64,000 bases of DNA from Annona cherimola (GCA_030490835.1 CM059971.1:4534545-4598544), one strand, 5' to 3'; positions 51,598-62,080 are shown, counted from the first letter of the stretch. Numbers and translations are program-made. Notes: a model not told the origin generated them from the sequence alone.

Positions 51598-54561
51598 TTA
51601 AGACTTTTCAATGAGGTAACAGTATGGTACGTGCTGGATTTTGTGCCAATCTTCTCCCCCATTTTTCTCAAGCCGTTGGCAGAAGTTGCTTGGCATACGG
51701 ACAATTACTTTCTCGAGTGTGGTTATATCTTGCAGTCCTTCTGGAAGCATCTTTAGTTTGTTGCACTGGTGGACTGCTAATTGTTTAAGGGTCGGCATGG
51801 CTCCTTCCTCCACAATCCACTCCTCGAGATCAGACAATGCTATGAACTCAATGCATTTGAGATGAGGAAATCCTTTCTCGGGCATGGTCAGTTTGCTACC
51901 TGAGTATGCATCACGAACAAAACTAAGAATACGTAGATTTTTGAGCTTTCCCAGCGTGAACATGGGGTCCTCCTTTAAGAAGGTTCCAATTAATAGGAGC
52001 TTAGTGAGCATAGGTGGAGCGCTTGAAAGGAGGGACGACACGTCCTACCCCTCTTTCTAGTTGCAACCTTCGGAGGTGAACCATTCCCTGGACAGCGTTG
52101 ATCAGTGCCTCACCAAATTCATCCAACGTCCAACAAGGCCATGAATATATCTGCAGGTTTCTAAGATTGGATAATTTGATCAAGCTCTCCTCTTCAATCC
52201 AATCACCTGCCGGCAACTCTAATGTATGGAGATCTTGTAAAAGCTTAAGCTGGGGACGCCCGTCAAAGACGGCACGCCTCGCAATTAGACACCTCAATCG
52301 ACGCAAACTCCAAATTGCTACAGGCAACAGTGCAAAAGTCCAACCTAGGTCAAGAGTTTGAAGATTGTAGAGCTTGTCGATGCATGGAGGAAGACTCTTT
52401 ATGCTATCGACTCGCAGATACTTGAGATGGACTAGTTCTCCAAGTATGTCATCTAGAATGACTTTTGATCCATCTTTAGCCAAATGTAACACTCTAAGCC
52501 AATTTGCACATCCTAGCATCTGTGGCTCCAATCCTTTATCATTAAAAAACAACAAAGACCGGACTTTGGATGGTCTGTCAGCAAAGCACAACGAACAACG
52601 GACTATGGGCAGACAGTCAGATTGATCTAACCACACACTGTCATAGACTTCGTTGCTGCTATTATGATGAATGCCTAGACAACGAACACAGGTTAATGCT
52701 GAGGTAAAAGCAGAGGCATCCCCAAATAACAGAGGGTTGTTATCACTTTCAAATAAGCCCACCCTTTTAGCTTCCTTTATAGCAAAGTCATGGAGCATAT
52801 CATGGACACGACAAAATCTGCCAAAGAAAGTACCAAACTTGAAGCCGACAGAGAAAGTATTGAAGCCGCCAAAGAAAGTACCCAAACTTGCGCCGCTGTC
52901 TATCACCTGTGGAGAGACAATAGCAAATTTCATGGACAAGTTAACATAAGAGGAATTTTGGAAAGTATCAGAACTTACGCCGTTGTCTAAATACAAGGGC
53001 TATGTAGTGTAATTTAGTATTTGGTCTATCATGTCTACTATATATGATGTATCAACTCTGTTCCTATATTATTTCATTTTGAATAAATTTGCCTTTTTTC
53101 TATATATATAAAAAAAAAATTGAACCTGAATCATGTTTCTTTTCGCAAACTCCTCAATGTATTGCTCTGCAACATCCTCCTGGCTACTTTTCTCTCTCGC
53201 TTGGATGAAACCCTCGGCAATCCACAACTTCGTTAGACTTGTCACAGGAATCGGATGGTCTTCCGGAAATATGCCCAGGTATAAGAAGCATGGCTTCAAG
53301 TAATCCGGCAGGTCCAAGTAGCTCAATGCCAGTATGTCATTAAGTGCTTTGGCTCGTGAGACAACTGCCACTTCAGATGATCCAGGGCCTTCCTCCACTC
53401 ATTCACATTATCGCTAGTTGTAAACGAAAGGCCTCCTAGCACCTTGATGGCAAGAGGTAAGCCTCCGCATTTGGCAACCATTTGTCTTGCAATGCCCTCC
53501 AGTTGGGGTGTACGGATGGGCTTGCCATTCTTCTTCCGTGGAGGAAAGACGATGTTCAGAAACAAAGCCCAGCTCTCCTTCTCGTCCAAAAGAGGCAGTT
53601 CATGGGGTTCGCTCAGCCGGTCAGCGTACAATGCAACATCCACAATGCGGGTAGTCAGCAGGATTCGACTACCCTCGTTCCCATCTGGAAACGCACCTTG
53701 TAGTAGATCCCATGCTTCATTGTTCCATATGTCATCCACTACAATGAGATATTTACGATGTTTGAGAAACTTCCGGAGCTTCTCCCGCAATTGGCTCTCT
53801 GTCATCTCTGCAGAGTCTTTCTTTTTTAGCTCCATCGCTTGCTCGGCGATTCCTTGGAAAAGCTCCTTAATATTGTATGACTGGGAGACACAAATCCAAG
53901 CAACGTTAGGTCCAAAGTGAGTTTTAACGGCGAAGTTATTGTATACCTTCCTAGCAAGAGTCGTCTTGCCAGCACCGCCCATGGCGACTATGGAAACCAC
54001 GCAGCGTCGTGTCTCTCCCTTCGTCAGATTGTCCCGCAATGCAGCCATGTCATGGTCAAAGCCCACGAATAGGTCTTCTTCAAAGTCGGTGATGGCGTTG
54101 CGATACTGCTGCAATCGCGAGCTTGAGGCTTCGTGACTTTCTCCCCCACTAATTTCCTCGAGGGGGAAGTTGGATCTGCTTCTTGATATCCCCTCTATAT
54201 TCTTTTTGACTGCTTTTATCAGGACCCCTGCCTTATGCAGGTTGAGGAGATCGCGGTAGAAGAACAAACACTTGTCGATGAATGTTCTCCTCTTCCGTTG
54301 TTCCTCCATCCAGACGAAGAAAGTGATGGCGTCGTCCGCATCATGAGCAACGCCCATCACGTCGACCACCCACCCCTTGATGCTGTCGTTCCCTTCTCTC
54401 GCTTTTCTGTCTGCATGTTTCAAGTACCGGTTGATTCGGGTCAGCTCCTCTTGAATCCATTCGAACTCTCCGCGCACACGGTACAAGAAAACAGCTTCAT
54501 CACGCAGGAGCTGCGCGATGATGCTACCAGTGGAGCGGACGATGGATTCGGTGACAGTCAT
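51598..54561 (-). pseudogene. NLR-3: CC-NB-ARC-LRR gene with three frame lesions
   Basis: Same plan as NLR-2: MTVTESIVRSTGSI start, coiled-coil with DADDAI, P-loop GGAGKTT (~195), kinase-2 LIVVDDIW, SRILLTTR, GGLPLAIK. One base is missing at 53341-53342 (about codon 407), giving an early stop after the NB-ARC core. RNBS-D (LYLGIFPEDH) continues in another frame to the donor at 53126. The intron ends at 52907 and exon 2 runs from 52906 with VHDMLHDFA and LRRs. At about 52019, 85 bases of NLR-2 are replaced by two, a second frame shift. An extra T near 51623 changes the C-terminus to VPYCYLIEKS. Exon 2 keeps the 17 bases lost in NLR-2. The lesions differ from NLR-2's, so the two copies decayed independently. 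Confidence 0.88.
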
Positions 54562-55079
54562 GATACGAATGATCTATTCTGATGAGTTCGATTGACCCAA
54601 TCGTGGAGAAGAGACTGCCCTTTATATGTTCGTCTCTTCTCCAAGCGTCCTGGTTTCGTGAAAACCACTGGTTCCGCCCCTTGTTTTCATGAATTTTGTT
54701 TGGGTTGTGCTCATCATTCTGAAATAAAAGCTTCTAAATTTTGTGAACCGTCAATTTTAAACAGAGCTGTGGTCTGCATTATTTCGATCTAAACCGGTCA
54801 CTGAGTTGAAAGGTTTTGATAATCATGTCTTTCGCTCCATTCACACGAAAATGTGTAAATTTCCTTGACCATTAAATAGACATGTCCGACCTTTTTCTTT
54901 CCATCTACAAGTTGAGCAGTTCAAAACAGATGCAGTAACTATGTTCTAGGCCATATCTCATCAGTCCAAGCCATTCATCCGTTCCGCAGATGATTATGCT
55001 CCTAACATAAGTTTATCAGAATTTCGCGGTCGTCCATATATTCAATCCGAGCCTTCGATTTTGTCTGGACATGTGGATC
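54562..55079 (-). promoter_or_regulatory. NLR-3 promoter module with TATA box
   Basis: On the minus strand CATATAAAGGG (54618-54628) lies about 60 bp upstream of the ATG and is the best TATA box of the four NLR leaders. The module is cut at 55079 by a TRIM. Confidence 0.65.
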
Positions 55080-55651
55080 TGTAACGCCTTAGGCCTAACA
55101 GTAAGGTATTATCTGCTTTGGGCCTCGGCCCGCACGTTTTTGCCCCTCTGGGTTCACGTGCATCCCGTCCTTCCCCAAAAGGCGCCTCACTGAGGTACTT
55201 GGCAGCCCCACTTATAGCCCAGGCTCCCCCCTCATCCTAACCGATGTGGGATATCGCATTCACCCCCCTTGGGGCTCCAGCGTCTCCGCTGGACACCATC
55301 GGCCAGAAGTCGGGAGTCGGCTCTGATACCATTTTATAATGCCCCAGGCCTAACAGTAAGGTATCAGAGCCGACTGTTAGGCCTGGGGCGTTACAAAATG
55401 GTATCAGAGCCGACTCCCGACCTCTAGCCGATGGTGACCAGCGGGGACGCTGGAGCCCCAAGGGGGGGTGAATGTGATATCCCACATCGTTAGGATGAGG
55501 GGGGAGCCTGGGTTATAAGTGGAGGCTGCCAGATACCTTAGTGAGGCGCCTTTTGAGGAAGGACGGGATGCGCATGAACCCAGAAAGGCCAAACTGTGCG
55601 GGCCGAGGCCCAAAGCGGACAATACCTTACTGTTAGGCCTGGGGCGTTACA
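55080..55651. mobile_element. Two TRIM copies in head-to-head inverted arrangement
   Basis: The left copy (LTR 55080-55258, inner region, start of second LTR near 55335) is in minus orientation. From about 55373 a plus-oriented copy begins with the end of an LTR, the primer-binding word TGGTATCAGAG (55400 on), the inner region, and a full LTR (55473-55651). At the junction the word GGTATCAGAGCCGACT occurs twice, about 40 bp apart, between inverted LTR ends. This replaces about 3 kb present in unit A (30455-33433). Both are the same family as the element at 21095. Confidence 0.88.
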
Positions 55652-56119
55652 CAGAGGTAGAGTACGGAGGAAAAAAAGAAATTCCTTTTCTTTGATTTTT
55701 TTGGCCATTAGAATGCCGGCCGAATTTTCTCTACTGCCACTTTGCGATCTCCCTCCAAAAGAAGAGACGGCAAGAGAAAGGCAGTGAATGCCTCTGCTCT
55801 CTGCAATGGAGGAAGCCCAACACCCCTTCAACCTTTTCTTTCTTCTTCTTCCTTCTCAGGTAAAGAAATCTCTTTGTTTTCTCTATTCTTCCCAACTTTC
55901 ATTTTCTTCCCATTTCTTCATGACGTGGATCTCTGCGGTGGGGTCCTTCGGCTACAAGGAGCTGCAAGTGGCACCCGCGTGCCTGCTTGCCCATCGCCTC
56001 CAGTGCCTTGGATTCGAAGCCAGGCGCCCGACTACATGTTAAAATCCTAACCCCAAACTCTATTTGCCACTTCCCAATTCGCCCAGTCCCTTCAGATTTG
56101 GCTGTACCCAAAATTTGTG
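55652..56119 (+). other. Conserved segment, unit B copy of 33434-33901
   Basis: Near-identical to unit A, with the possible splice donor near 55859. It joins directly to the intron piece TAGTTGCTTGGC, whereas unit A has 371 bp more (33902-34272) carrying a COQ2 exon. So unit B lost that exon by deletion, or unit A keeps the fuller form. Confidence 0.35.
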
Positions 56120-56217
56120 TAGTTGCTTGGCATTCACAATGCCACGCCCTTGCTTTTTTACCGTCTGGATGTATTGCTGCGCCCATTGTAACTGACACAT
56201 AACAATTACACGTATAG

Positions 56218-56572
56218 GATAAAGAAGATAACCTGAAGGAGGGAGTTAAGTCTACAGCCTTGAGGTTTGGGGATCTTACAAAATAATGGATTAGTTTATT
56301 TGGGATTGGATGTATTGGTAACCTTACTCTCACCGGGTTCAATGCTGAACTTGGTATGTGCTGATTCCATCTCCCCAGTCTTTATTCTTTTATTGTTGTC
56401 TTAGCTGGCCAGCTAGAAATAATCATTTCTCTCGGAGGTTTTTCCTCATTGTACGCATCCTTTTATGTAGAACATAGTGGCCATATTATGCGTTTCTGAT
56501 GGCTAGAGCTGGGCAGTTGGGGTGGAAGATTTGGACTGTTGACTTGTCCAGTTGTGATGATTGCAATAGAAT
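56218..56572 (+). pseudogene. COQ2: COQ2/PPT1-like prenyltransferase, two later exons
   Basis: Exon one (56218-56353) follows an AG acceptor and reads DKEDNLKEGVKSTALRFGD, completing the second Asp-rich motif of UbiA prenyltransferases, then a membrane segment. A TAA stop at 56284-56286 replaces a codon within it. Exon two (about 56478-56572) reads PYYAFLMARAGQLGWKIW and TVDLSS and ends at the donor GTGAGT. Order and spacing match plant mitochondrial 4-hydroxybenzoate polyprenyltransferase. The preceding exon survives only in unit A. The last exon was not found; sequence to 57550 has no clear match. Confidence 0.85.
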
Positions 56573-57600
56573 GTGAGTATCATTTAAATTAAAATACTCA
56601 TCGTTAATTTGTAAACACAGAGCAACTCATATGGTTACTAATTTGTTGAACATAAAGTTGGATGATTATTTTGCTGTTTAATATATTTTTATTTTTTGCT
56701 TAAAGGGAGCTGAAGGACTTCTAAGAATATCCTGGGTGCTTATGGTCAAAATCATTCGTGGATGTTTTAATGTATCTTCCCCTTGACTTCTTTCTTGTTA
56801 ATTTCACCTTTGTTTATTCATATTTTCTTATTTGTCTTGATTCTTTCTATTACTAGACATAGGCCATTTAAACAATCATTTTCTGCCTAGTTAGAATATT
56901 GTTCTCAAATTCTTTATTTAGTTTTAACCACTCCAGTTCCTTCAACTCTTATCTTTTTTGTAATCCTTTCTGCTACCTGGTTGGAAAATTAAAAATTTCT
57001 CAATTGAAGAAGAATGTTGACTTACTTCAATTCCTTCAACTCTTATCTATTTGTAATCCTTTCTACTATCTTCTTGGAAACTTAAAAATTTCTTAATTGA
57101 GGAAGAATGTTGGCTTACTTCAATTCCTTCAACTCTTATCTTTTTTTTAGTCCTTTATACTATCTTGTTGGTAACTTCAAAACTTCTCAATTGAGGAAGA
57201 ATGTTATCTTAGTAAAAGAATATGAGAGATGAAATTGTTAGAGACTAAGTAGCCACTATAGATTACACAATCCATCTTTAATAGATGGTTTATCAACATA
57301 TTCTAGTTCTTCTTTTTGTTTCATTGTATGCGCTTATACTTTTTTTTTTCAATTTTTGACAGGGCTATGCAGGCATAGCTAAGGCACTTGTTGGGAGTTA
57401 TAATTTTGGAAAAGGACATTTAGAGCCACATTTATTTAACACTATTGTATACATATTTAGTTAGAAAACATTCTATTGATATAAATTTTAGCTATGTAAA
57501 CTATGAATTATGTATGAATGTTGAAGTAACAAAATGTGTGAATCTTTATACCAATTATGTGCTTTTGATGACGGGTACACGAAACAATTAGTCAATTCTC
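56573..57600. other. Spacer downstream of COQ2 fragments
   Basis: Apart from the tandem repeat, I see no gene. A stretch at 57358-57470 could be an old exon or 3' end, but I do not recognise it. Confidence 0.4.
56931..57212. repeat. Three tandem copies of a ~94-bp unit
   Basis: Units start with TTCCTTCAACTCTTATCT at 56937, 57031 and 57124. Each ends in a TCAATTGARGAAGAATGTT-like stretch. Confidence 0.9.
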
Positions 57601-57698
57601 GGTCAAGTCGGCTCATAGGATGCTTTCTCCGACCATGGTTATCCTCGTCTGGCTTGCTGCTATTGGGCTATTTGGAGGACTAGGCTTCCTAGTAAGGT

Positions 57699-59122
57699 TA
57701 GGGGTGCAACTCGGGTCGGGTTATACCGGGTTGGAATAAACCTAAACCCTAAGTCAATCGGGTTGGAGTAAACCCAAACCCTAAGAATTTAATCCCCGAG
57801 TCGGGTTCGTTTTGGTTTGGTTTCAGGTTAGAATTCGGGTTACCAATAAACTATTTTTTTGGTCGAATTTAGTTGTAATCTAAAAGAAAATTATTGGAAT
57901 ATATATACCTGTGTTTATGAAGTCAAGCCTCAAGCTGAATTCTGCAACATCCTTTCAAAGAATTCTGCAACATCATGTTGGATTCTGCAATATTCTTTGA
58001 ATGAACTCTGCAAGCAATTTTTCAGCACCCTATAGACACAAATAAATAACAAATTAGTTAGTTTTATGGCTAGTTGGTCATTTCTATTTAATAGCTAATG
58101 GAAATGACTCAAGTATACCAAATAGAAAATGAACATATCATACCAACTTTGTAGTTGAAACTAAACATTATGATCCAAATTGCTGAAATTGAATTCAAAC
58201 TGAATATTTATCATACAAATTGCTAAAATTGAATTCAAACTGAATATTTATCATACAAATTGCTAAAGTAAAAATTGACCACTTGTCATACCAATAAACT
58301 TAAAATATAAATCAAATTTATACTACAATATGAAATTTAAACTAATAGATTTCTCATACTAACAGAAAGTATAATATGAAATAGATTTATGATGCCGACT
58401 CAAATTTAAACATAATCCACATAACAGTTATTCAAAGTAACTAAATCTAAATACATTAAGCATAATGGTTCAACATTCCAATCTAATTTAAGTGCAATCT
58501 AAATTTAAAATGACAATATAAACAAATCTCAAGTTTAAATAAATTTACATCTATTTTTAAACAAATTCAAATTTCAAATGTGTTTATGTCTCCAAAGTTT
58601 CTAAAAAAACTAAAAAATTATTCGAAGACTTCCAAGTAATTTCTCCCTTGATTTTCATCTGTATTTCTAATGTCAAGTTCTTCCTCCTCGATTTACATAT
58701 TTGAAAATAATATGCATCAACCTAGACGAAAAAAAATGCAAGTAACTGTTAACAATAAGAAGATAATAATCATAAAAAATCATCCTAGAAATTAAGTTAC
58801 CTCAAGGGTGCTTTGGTAATGAAGAAAGAGGTGATTTGTTTGAACTAGAGTTAGTAATGCTTGAAACATGTATATATCTATATTAATATTACAAAAAAAA
58901 TGTATAATTGATGAAAAAAGTATATAAATTACACCAGGTTCAGACCGGGTCGGATTTTGGTACCGGGTTAGTGTGAACCCGGTTTTGGTTTCGGGGTTTC
59001 TATATATCGGGTTGAAACTAGGTCTATTTTAAAAAAATATTAAAAATAAAACCCATTTTTTGTTTTGGTACCGGGTCGGATCGGGCGGGTTCGGACCGAC
59101 CCCGTATCAAGTTGCACCCCTA
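57699..59122. mobile_element. Non-autonomous hAT element, 1424 bp
   Basis: Terminal inverted repeats TAGGGGTGCAACT and AGTTGCACCCCTA are bordered by an exact 8-bp duplication AGTAAGGT (57691-57698 and 59123-59130), the hAT signature. Near both ends are GGGTCGG/CCGGGTT-rich subterminal repeats. There is no transposase; the interior is AT-rich. Confidence 0.93.
58179..58270. repeat. 40-bp tandem repeat, about 2.3 copies, inside hAT
   Basis: The unit starting ATTGCTRAAATTGAATTC recurs at 58179, 58219 and partly at 58259. Confidence 0.9.
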
Positions 59123-59285
59123 AGTAAGGTGATGATTTTTGGTTGGCGGTTACTAAAGAATGCTCTCCCAACATTGTTAAACTTGTCGCATAGGGGAGAA
59201 GCTGTTGATGTTGCTTGTGTGCTTTGCAAGAGAGAGGTAGAAGACATTGACCACTTGTTTTTAGGTTGTGCTCGTATTGCGAGGA

Positions 59286-59402
59286 ATCCCTTTGAATCCA
59301 TTCGAACTGCCCCCACACATCCCACAAGAAATTAACTTCTTCAGAGAGCTTCTGCTTGATCATGCTGCCTGCGGAGCCAACGATGAAGTCAATGACCGTC
59401 AT
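59286..59402 (-). pseudogene. NLR-4: N-terminal stub of a CC-NB-ARC-LRR gene
   Basis: From the ATG at 59402 the frame reads MTVIDFIVGSAGSMIKQ and continues to QFEWIQR, matching the first ~39 residues of NLR-1 (both share MTVI and GSAGSMIKQ). Beyond 59286 the sequence is LINE-derived in the opposite sense. All functional domains are gone. The leader to its right is uninterrupted across the point where the LTR entered NLR-1, giving a natural empty site. Confidence 0.85.
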
Positions 59403-59565
59403 GATATGAATAATGATCTACTCTGATGAATTTGGTTTACGCAGAGCTGCACCTGCAGAGAAAAGACTTCCTTTTATGCTCGGCACTCTTTTCTTTTCTT
59501 CTCTAAGCGTGCGCGTGTACTCTTCCCAAAGTTTCGTGAACTGTAACATTCACGATTTTTGTTGG

Positions 59566-59973
59566 GGAACCCAATTATGTACACCTGGGTGCATGCAGAC
59601 TCGATGCACCCAGGTGTACTACACCTATTTTTTTTTATTTTTTTTTGAAAATTTTTTTACACAATGGTTAATCTAGGTTTATTTAACATATGTATCAATT
59701 TTTACTATTTTCGGAGACTTTTAGATATTTTTTTTCGATTTTTAAAAATCAGTGGCATTTTCTGTAATTTTAAATTACGGAAAATGCCACTGATTTTTAA
59801 AAATCGAAAAAAAATATCTAAAAATCTCCAAAAATAGTAAAAATTGATACATATGTTAAATAAACCTATATTAACAGCTTCATGAAAAAATTTTCAAAAA
59901 AAATAAAAAAATAGGTGTAGTACACCTGGGTGCATCGAGTCTGCATGCACCCAGGTGTACATAATTGGGTTCC
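59566..59973. mobile_element. 408-bp foldback element (Mutator-like MITE)
   Basis: Nearly the whole element is one inverted repeat: arms of about 200 bp start GGAACCCAATTATG and meet near 59770 with almost no loop. It is flanked by a 9-bp duplication TTTTGTTGG (59557-59565 and 59974-59982), as for Mutator-type elements. Inside each arm is a smaller inverted pair, GTACACCTGGGTGCAT and ATGCACCCAGGTGTAC. No coding capacity. Transcripts would form long hairpins. Confidence 0.92.
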
Positions 59974-60026
59974 TTTTGTTGGCGCCCTTTTCGATCAAAT
60001 TTACTATCATCTGAACCATTCACACT

Positions 60027-61595
60027 AAATGTTTTAAAAACTGAACCAGTAACAGGTCCGACAGACTGGTTCAACTGTGGTTCAAACCGTTTTGAATCGT
60101 GACGTCAACATAATTATGACATAATAATTATATTTAATTTAATTTAATTATTTCAAAATTAAATTAAATATATAAATTTCATATAATATAAAAATTACAC
60201 TTGGCATCAACAATACGTTCAAGTACATTATATTAAAATTATTATGCAAATTAAGAAAAAAAATAAGAGTGCACTAACCTGAAATAGGTGCAATTATTTC
60301 ATCTTTTATTGTTCCTATATGGTTGATCAGAATATCGGCAATGAAATTTCAAATATTAATGGAAAGGTATAAGATATTTAGAAAAAAAAATCCTCGATTG
60401 ATTTCTTCTTGATGATCCTCCAAAATGTTATTCTGTGAAGAATGATTGATTTTATTTTTTTAGTCAGAAGGAGAGGTGAAAATTAATAAAATGCAAAAAA
60501 AAAGACGAGAATAATGGAAGAGTATGAAGACAGTAGAATTTGTTCTTGTCTCGCCTTCAAGCCGACCAAGAGAACCATCTGCTTTTAACTTATTACGAAA
60601 AACCTATTTGCGGCCTACTATATTCATCTGAGGTTGTCGAGGGCCAAGTCCCCAAGTGTTGTTAGCATGTAAAGCCTGAAGTTCCTCCTGCATAGCTAAG
60701 GTCCAATCAGGATGTTTGAGAGCAGTAGTAACAATTTTGGCTGCATGAATAGAAAAATGAAAGGAAAAATAGCTCCACCACAGTGAAAATGATAACAGAG
60801 AGACAGTGATTCTAACGTTTTAATCTCGAAAGAAAAGCCCAGATTCAAGTGTGGAAGAAAGATAAGCACTCTAAAATCGATGAGATAGGGATTGAGAATC
60901 TGCTACTCACGTGGGAGCCAAGAACAGAAACAGAGCAGTCACATTTCCTGTTCCAAGACAAGGCAGACGACGAGATATCTGAGAAAAAGAACACCAATAG
61001 AAAACAGATGATGAAAAAGGAAGAAGTATCGGAACTCACCGAAAATTCTAAACATGAAATGCAGAACTTGGACGGATGGATTTGCATTATGCTCGTGGCG
61101 TGCAACATTGCATTTGCAAAGGCTGGAAGCGCTGAATCGATAGTCGCCGGAACTTGCTGCCTTGCCGCCGGAAGTTCCGAACCTTGCTGCCTTATTGCCG
61201 GGACAGTCGAACCTTGCTGCCTTGTTGTCGGAGCAATAGATGATGACCGGACGCTGGCGATTGTTGCCAGACGTTGATTCCGACCAACTAAATGACCTGG
61301 ATCCCTTGCCGTAGATGGCGATGGTGGGTCTACAGCAAACCCTAGCCGCTGCTGCGAAACGAAGACGATGAACAGGGAGGAACAGCCGAACCCTCGTCAT
61401 TTTTATATTTTTTATTTATTAATTTTTTTAAATAGTTGCGAATCGAACCGCGGTCAGACCGGTTTTTACGGTCCAACCGCACAGTTAATACGGTTCGAAC
61501 GGTTTTCATCAAAAAATGGAAAACCAGTGCCAAACTGAACCGTTCATGGCAGTTCCCGATCGGACCGGCGGTCCGGTTCGGCTTTTAAAACACTG
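60027..61595. mobile_element. Non-autonomous hAT element, 1569 bp, with captured retroelement sequence
   Basis: The 8-bp duplication TTCACACT (60019-60026 and 61596-61603) borders ends AAATGTTTTAAAA and TTTTAAAACACTG. These are complementary but for a few bases and run on into GAACC/GGTTC-rich subterminal sequence. The interior holds a copia RT fragment and GC-richer unidentified sequence (60845-61400). Open frames in the latter (for example 60849-61277) contain three imperfect ACCTTGCTGCCTT repeats and no known domain. Confidence 0.85.
60546..60745 (-). pseudogene. Ty1/copia reverse transcriptase N-terminal fragment
   Basis: The minus strand reads HPDWTLAMQEELQALHANN, then TWGLGP, NIVGRK, a stop where W is usual, and KLKADGSLGRLEGE. 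This is the conserved beginning of copia-type RT (W..AM..E...L..N.TW). It lies inside the hAT element, so it was probably carried or inserted there. Confidence 0.8.
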
Positions 61596-62080
61596 TTCAC
61601 ACTACGGATCGCATGTGTCTTATTTATGTGGTTATATCGTTGATTTTTTATTCCATTTTTATGCTCATCATTTTGAACTAAAAGCTTGCAAATTTTGTGA
61701 ACCGTCAATTTTAAATAGAGATCGCAGATCTGCATTCTTTCGATCTACACAGGTCACTCGGTGAATTCTGTCCTCCTTATTGAATTGAAAGGTTTTGATA
61801 GCCATATATTTCGCTCCATTACATACGAAAACGTGTAGACTTTCTTCACCGTTGAAATGCATTTGCTGGTTCATGTCTTACCTTTTTTCTGTCCATCTAG
61901 AAGGCATGCCAGCATGCCTTAACGATGTTCTAGGCCATATCTCATCAATCCAAGCCGTTCATTTGTTCTGCAGATGATCGTACTCCCGGCGTAAGTTTCC
62001 ATCAGAATTCTGTGGTCGTCCATATATTCAATCAAGCCTTCGATTTTGTCTGGACATTTGGGGTTATGTACAGGTAGGTA

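Larger units (their letters stand above)
57600..59285 (+). mobile_element. LINE zf-RVT fragment, split by a hAT element and fused to NLR-4
   Basis: Removing the hAT insert rejoins WAIWRTRLPSK to VMIFGWRLLKNALP; CVLCKREVEDIDHLFLGCA follows. This is the reverse-transcriptase zinc-binding region of plant LINEs. The LINE ends abruptly near 59285, where NLR-4 sequence starts, without RNase H region or poly-A. So a deletion joined two unrelated sequences. The left end is not defined. Confidence 0.8.
59403..62080 (-). promoter_or_regulatory. NLR-4 promoter module, split by two DNA elements
   Basis: Pieces 59403-59565, 59974-60026 and 61596-62080 together equal the NLR upstream module. CATAAAAG (59472-59478, minus strand) is TATA-like, as in NLR-1. 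It is closest to the NLR-1 leader, sharing GAGAAAAGACTTCC. Confidence 0.6.

Noticed and set aside
55404..56342. Minus-strand frames of 72-147 codons over the TRIM pair and COQ2 segment
   Set aside because: They cross element boundaries and the opposite-strand COQ2 exon; no conserved domain.
60849..61277. 142-codon plus-strand frame as a host gene
   Set aside because: Inside a hAT element, repetitive C-terminal part, no recognised domain; competing minus-strand frame of similar length.
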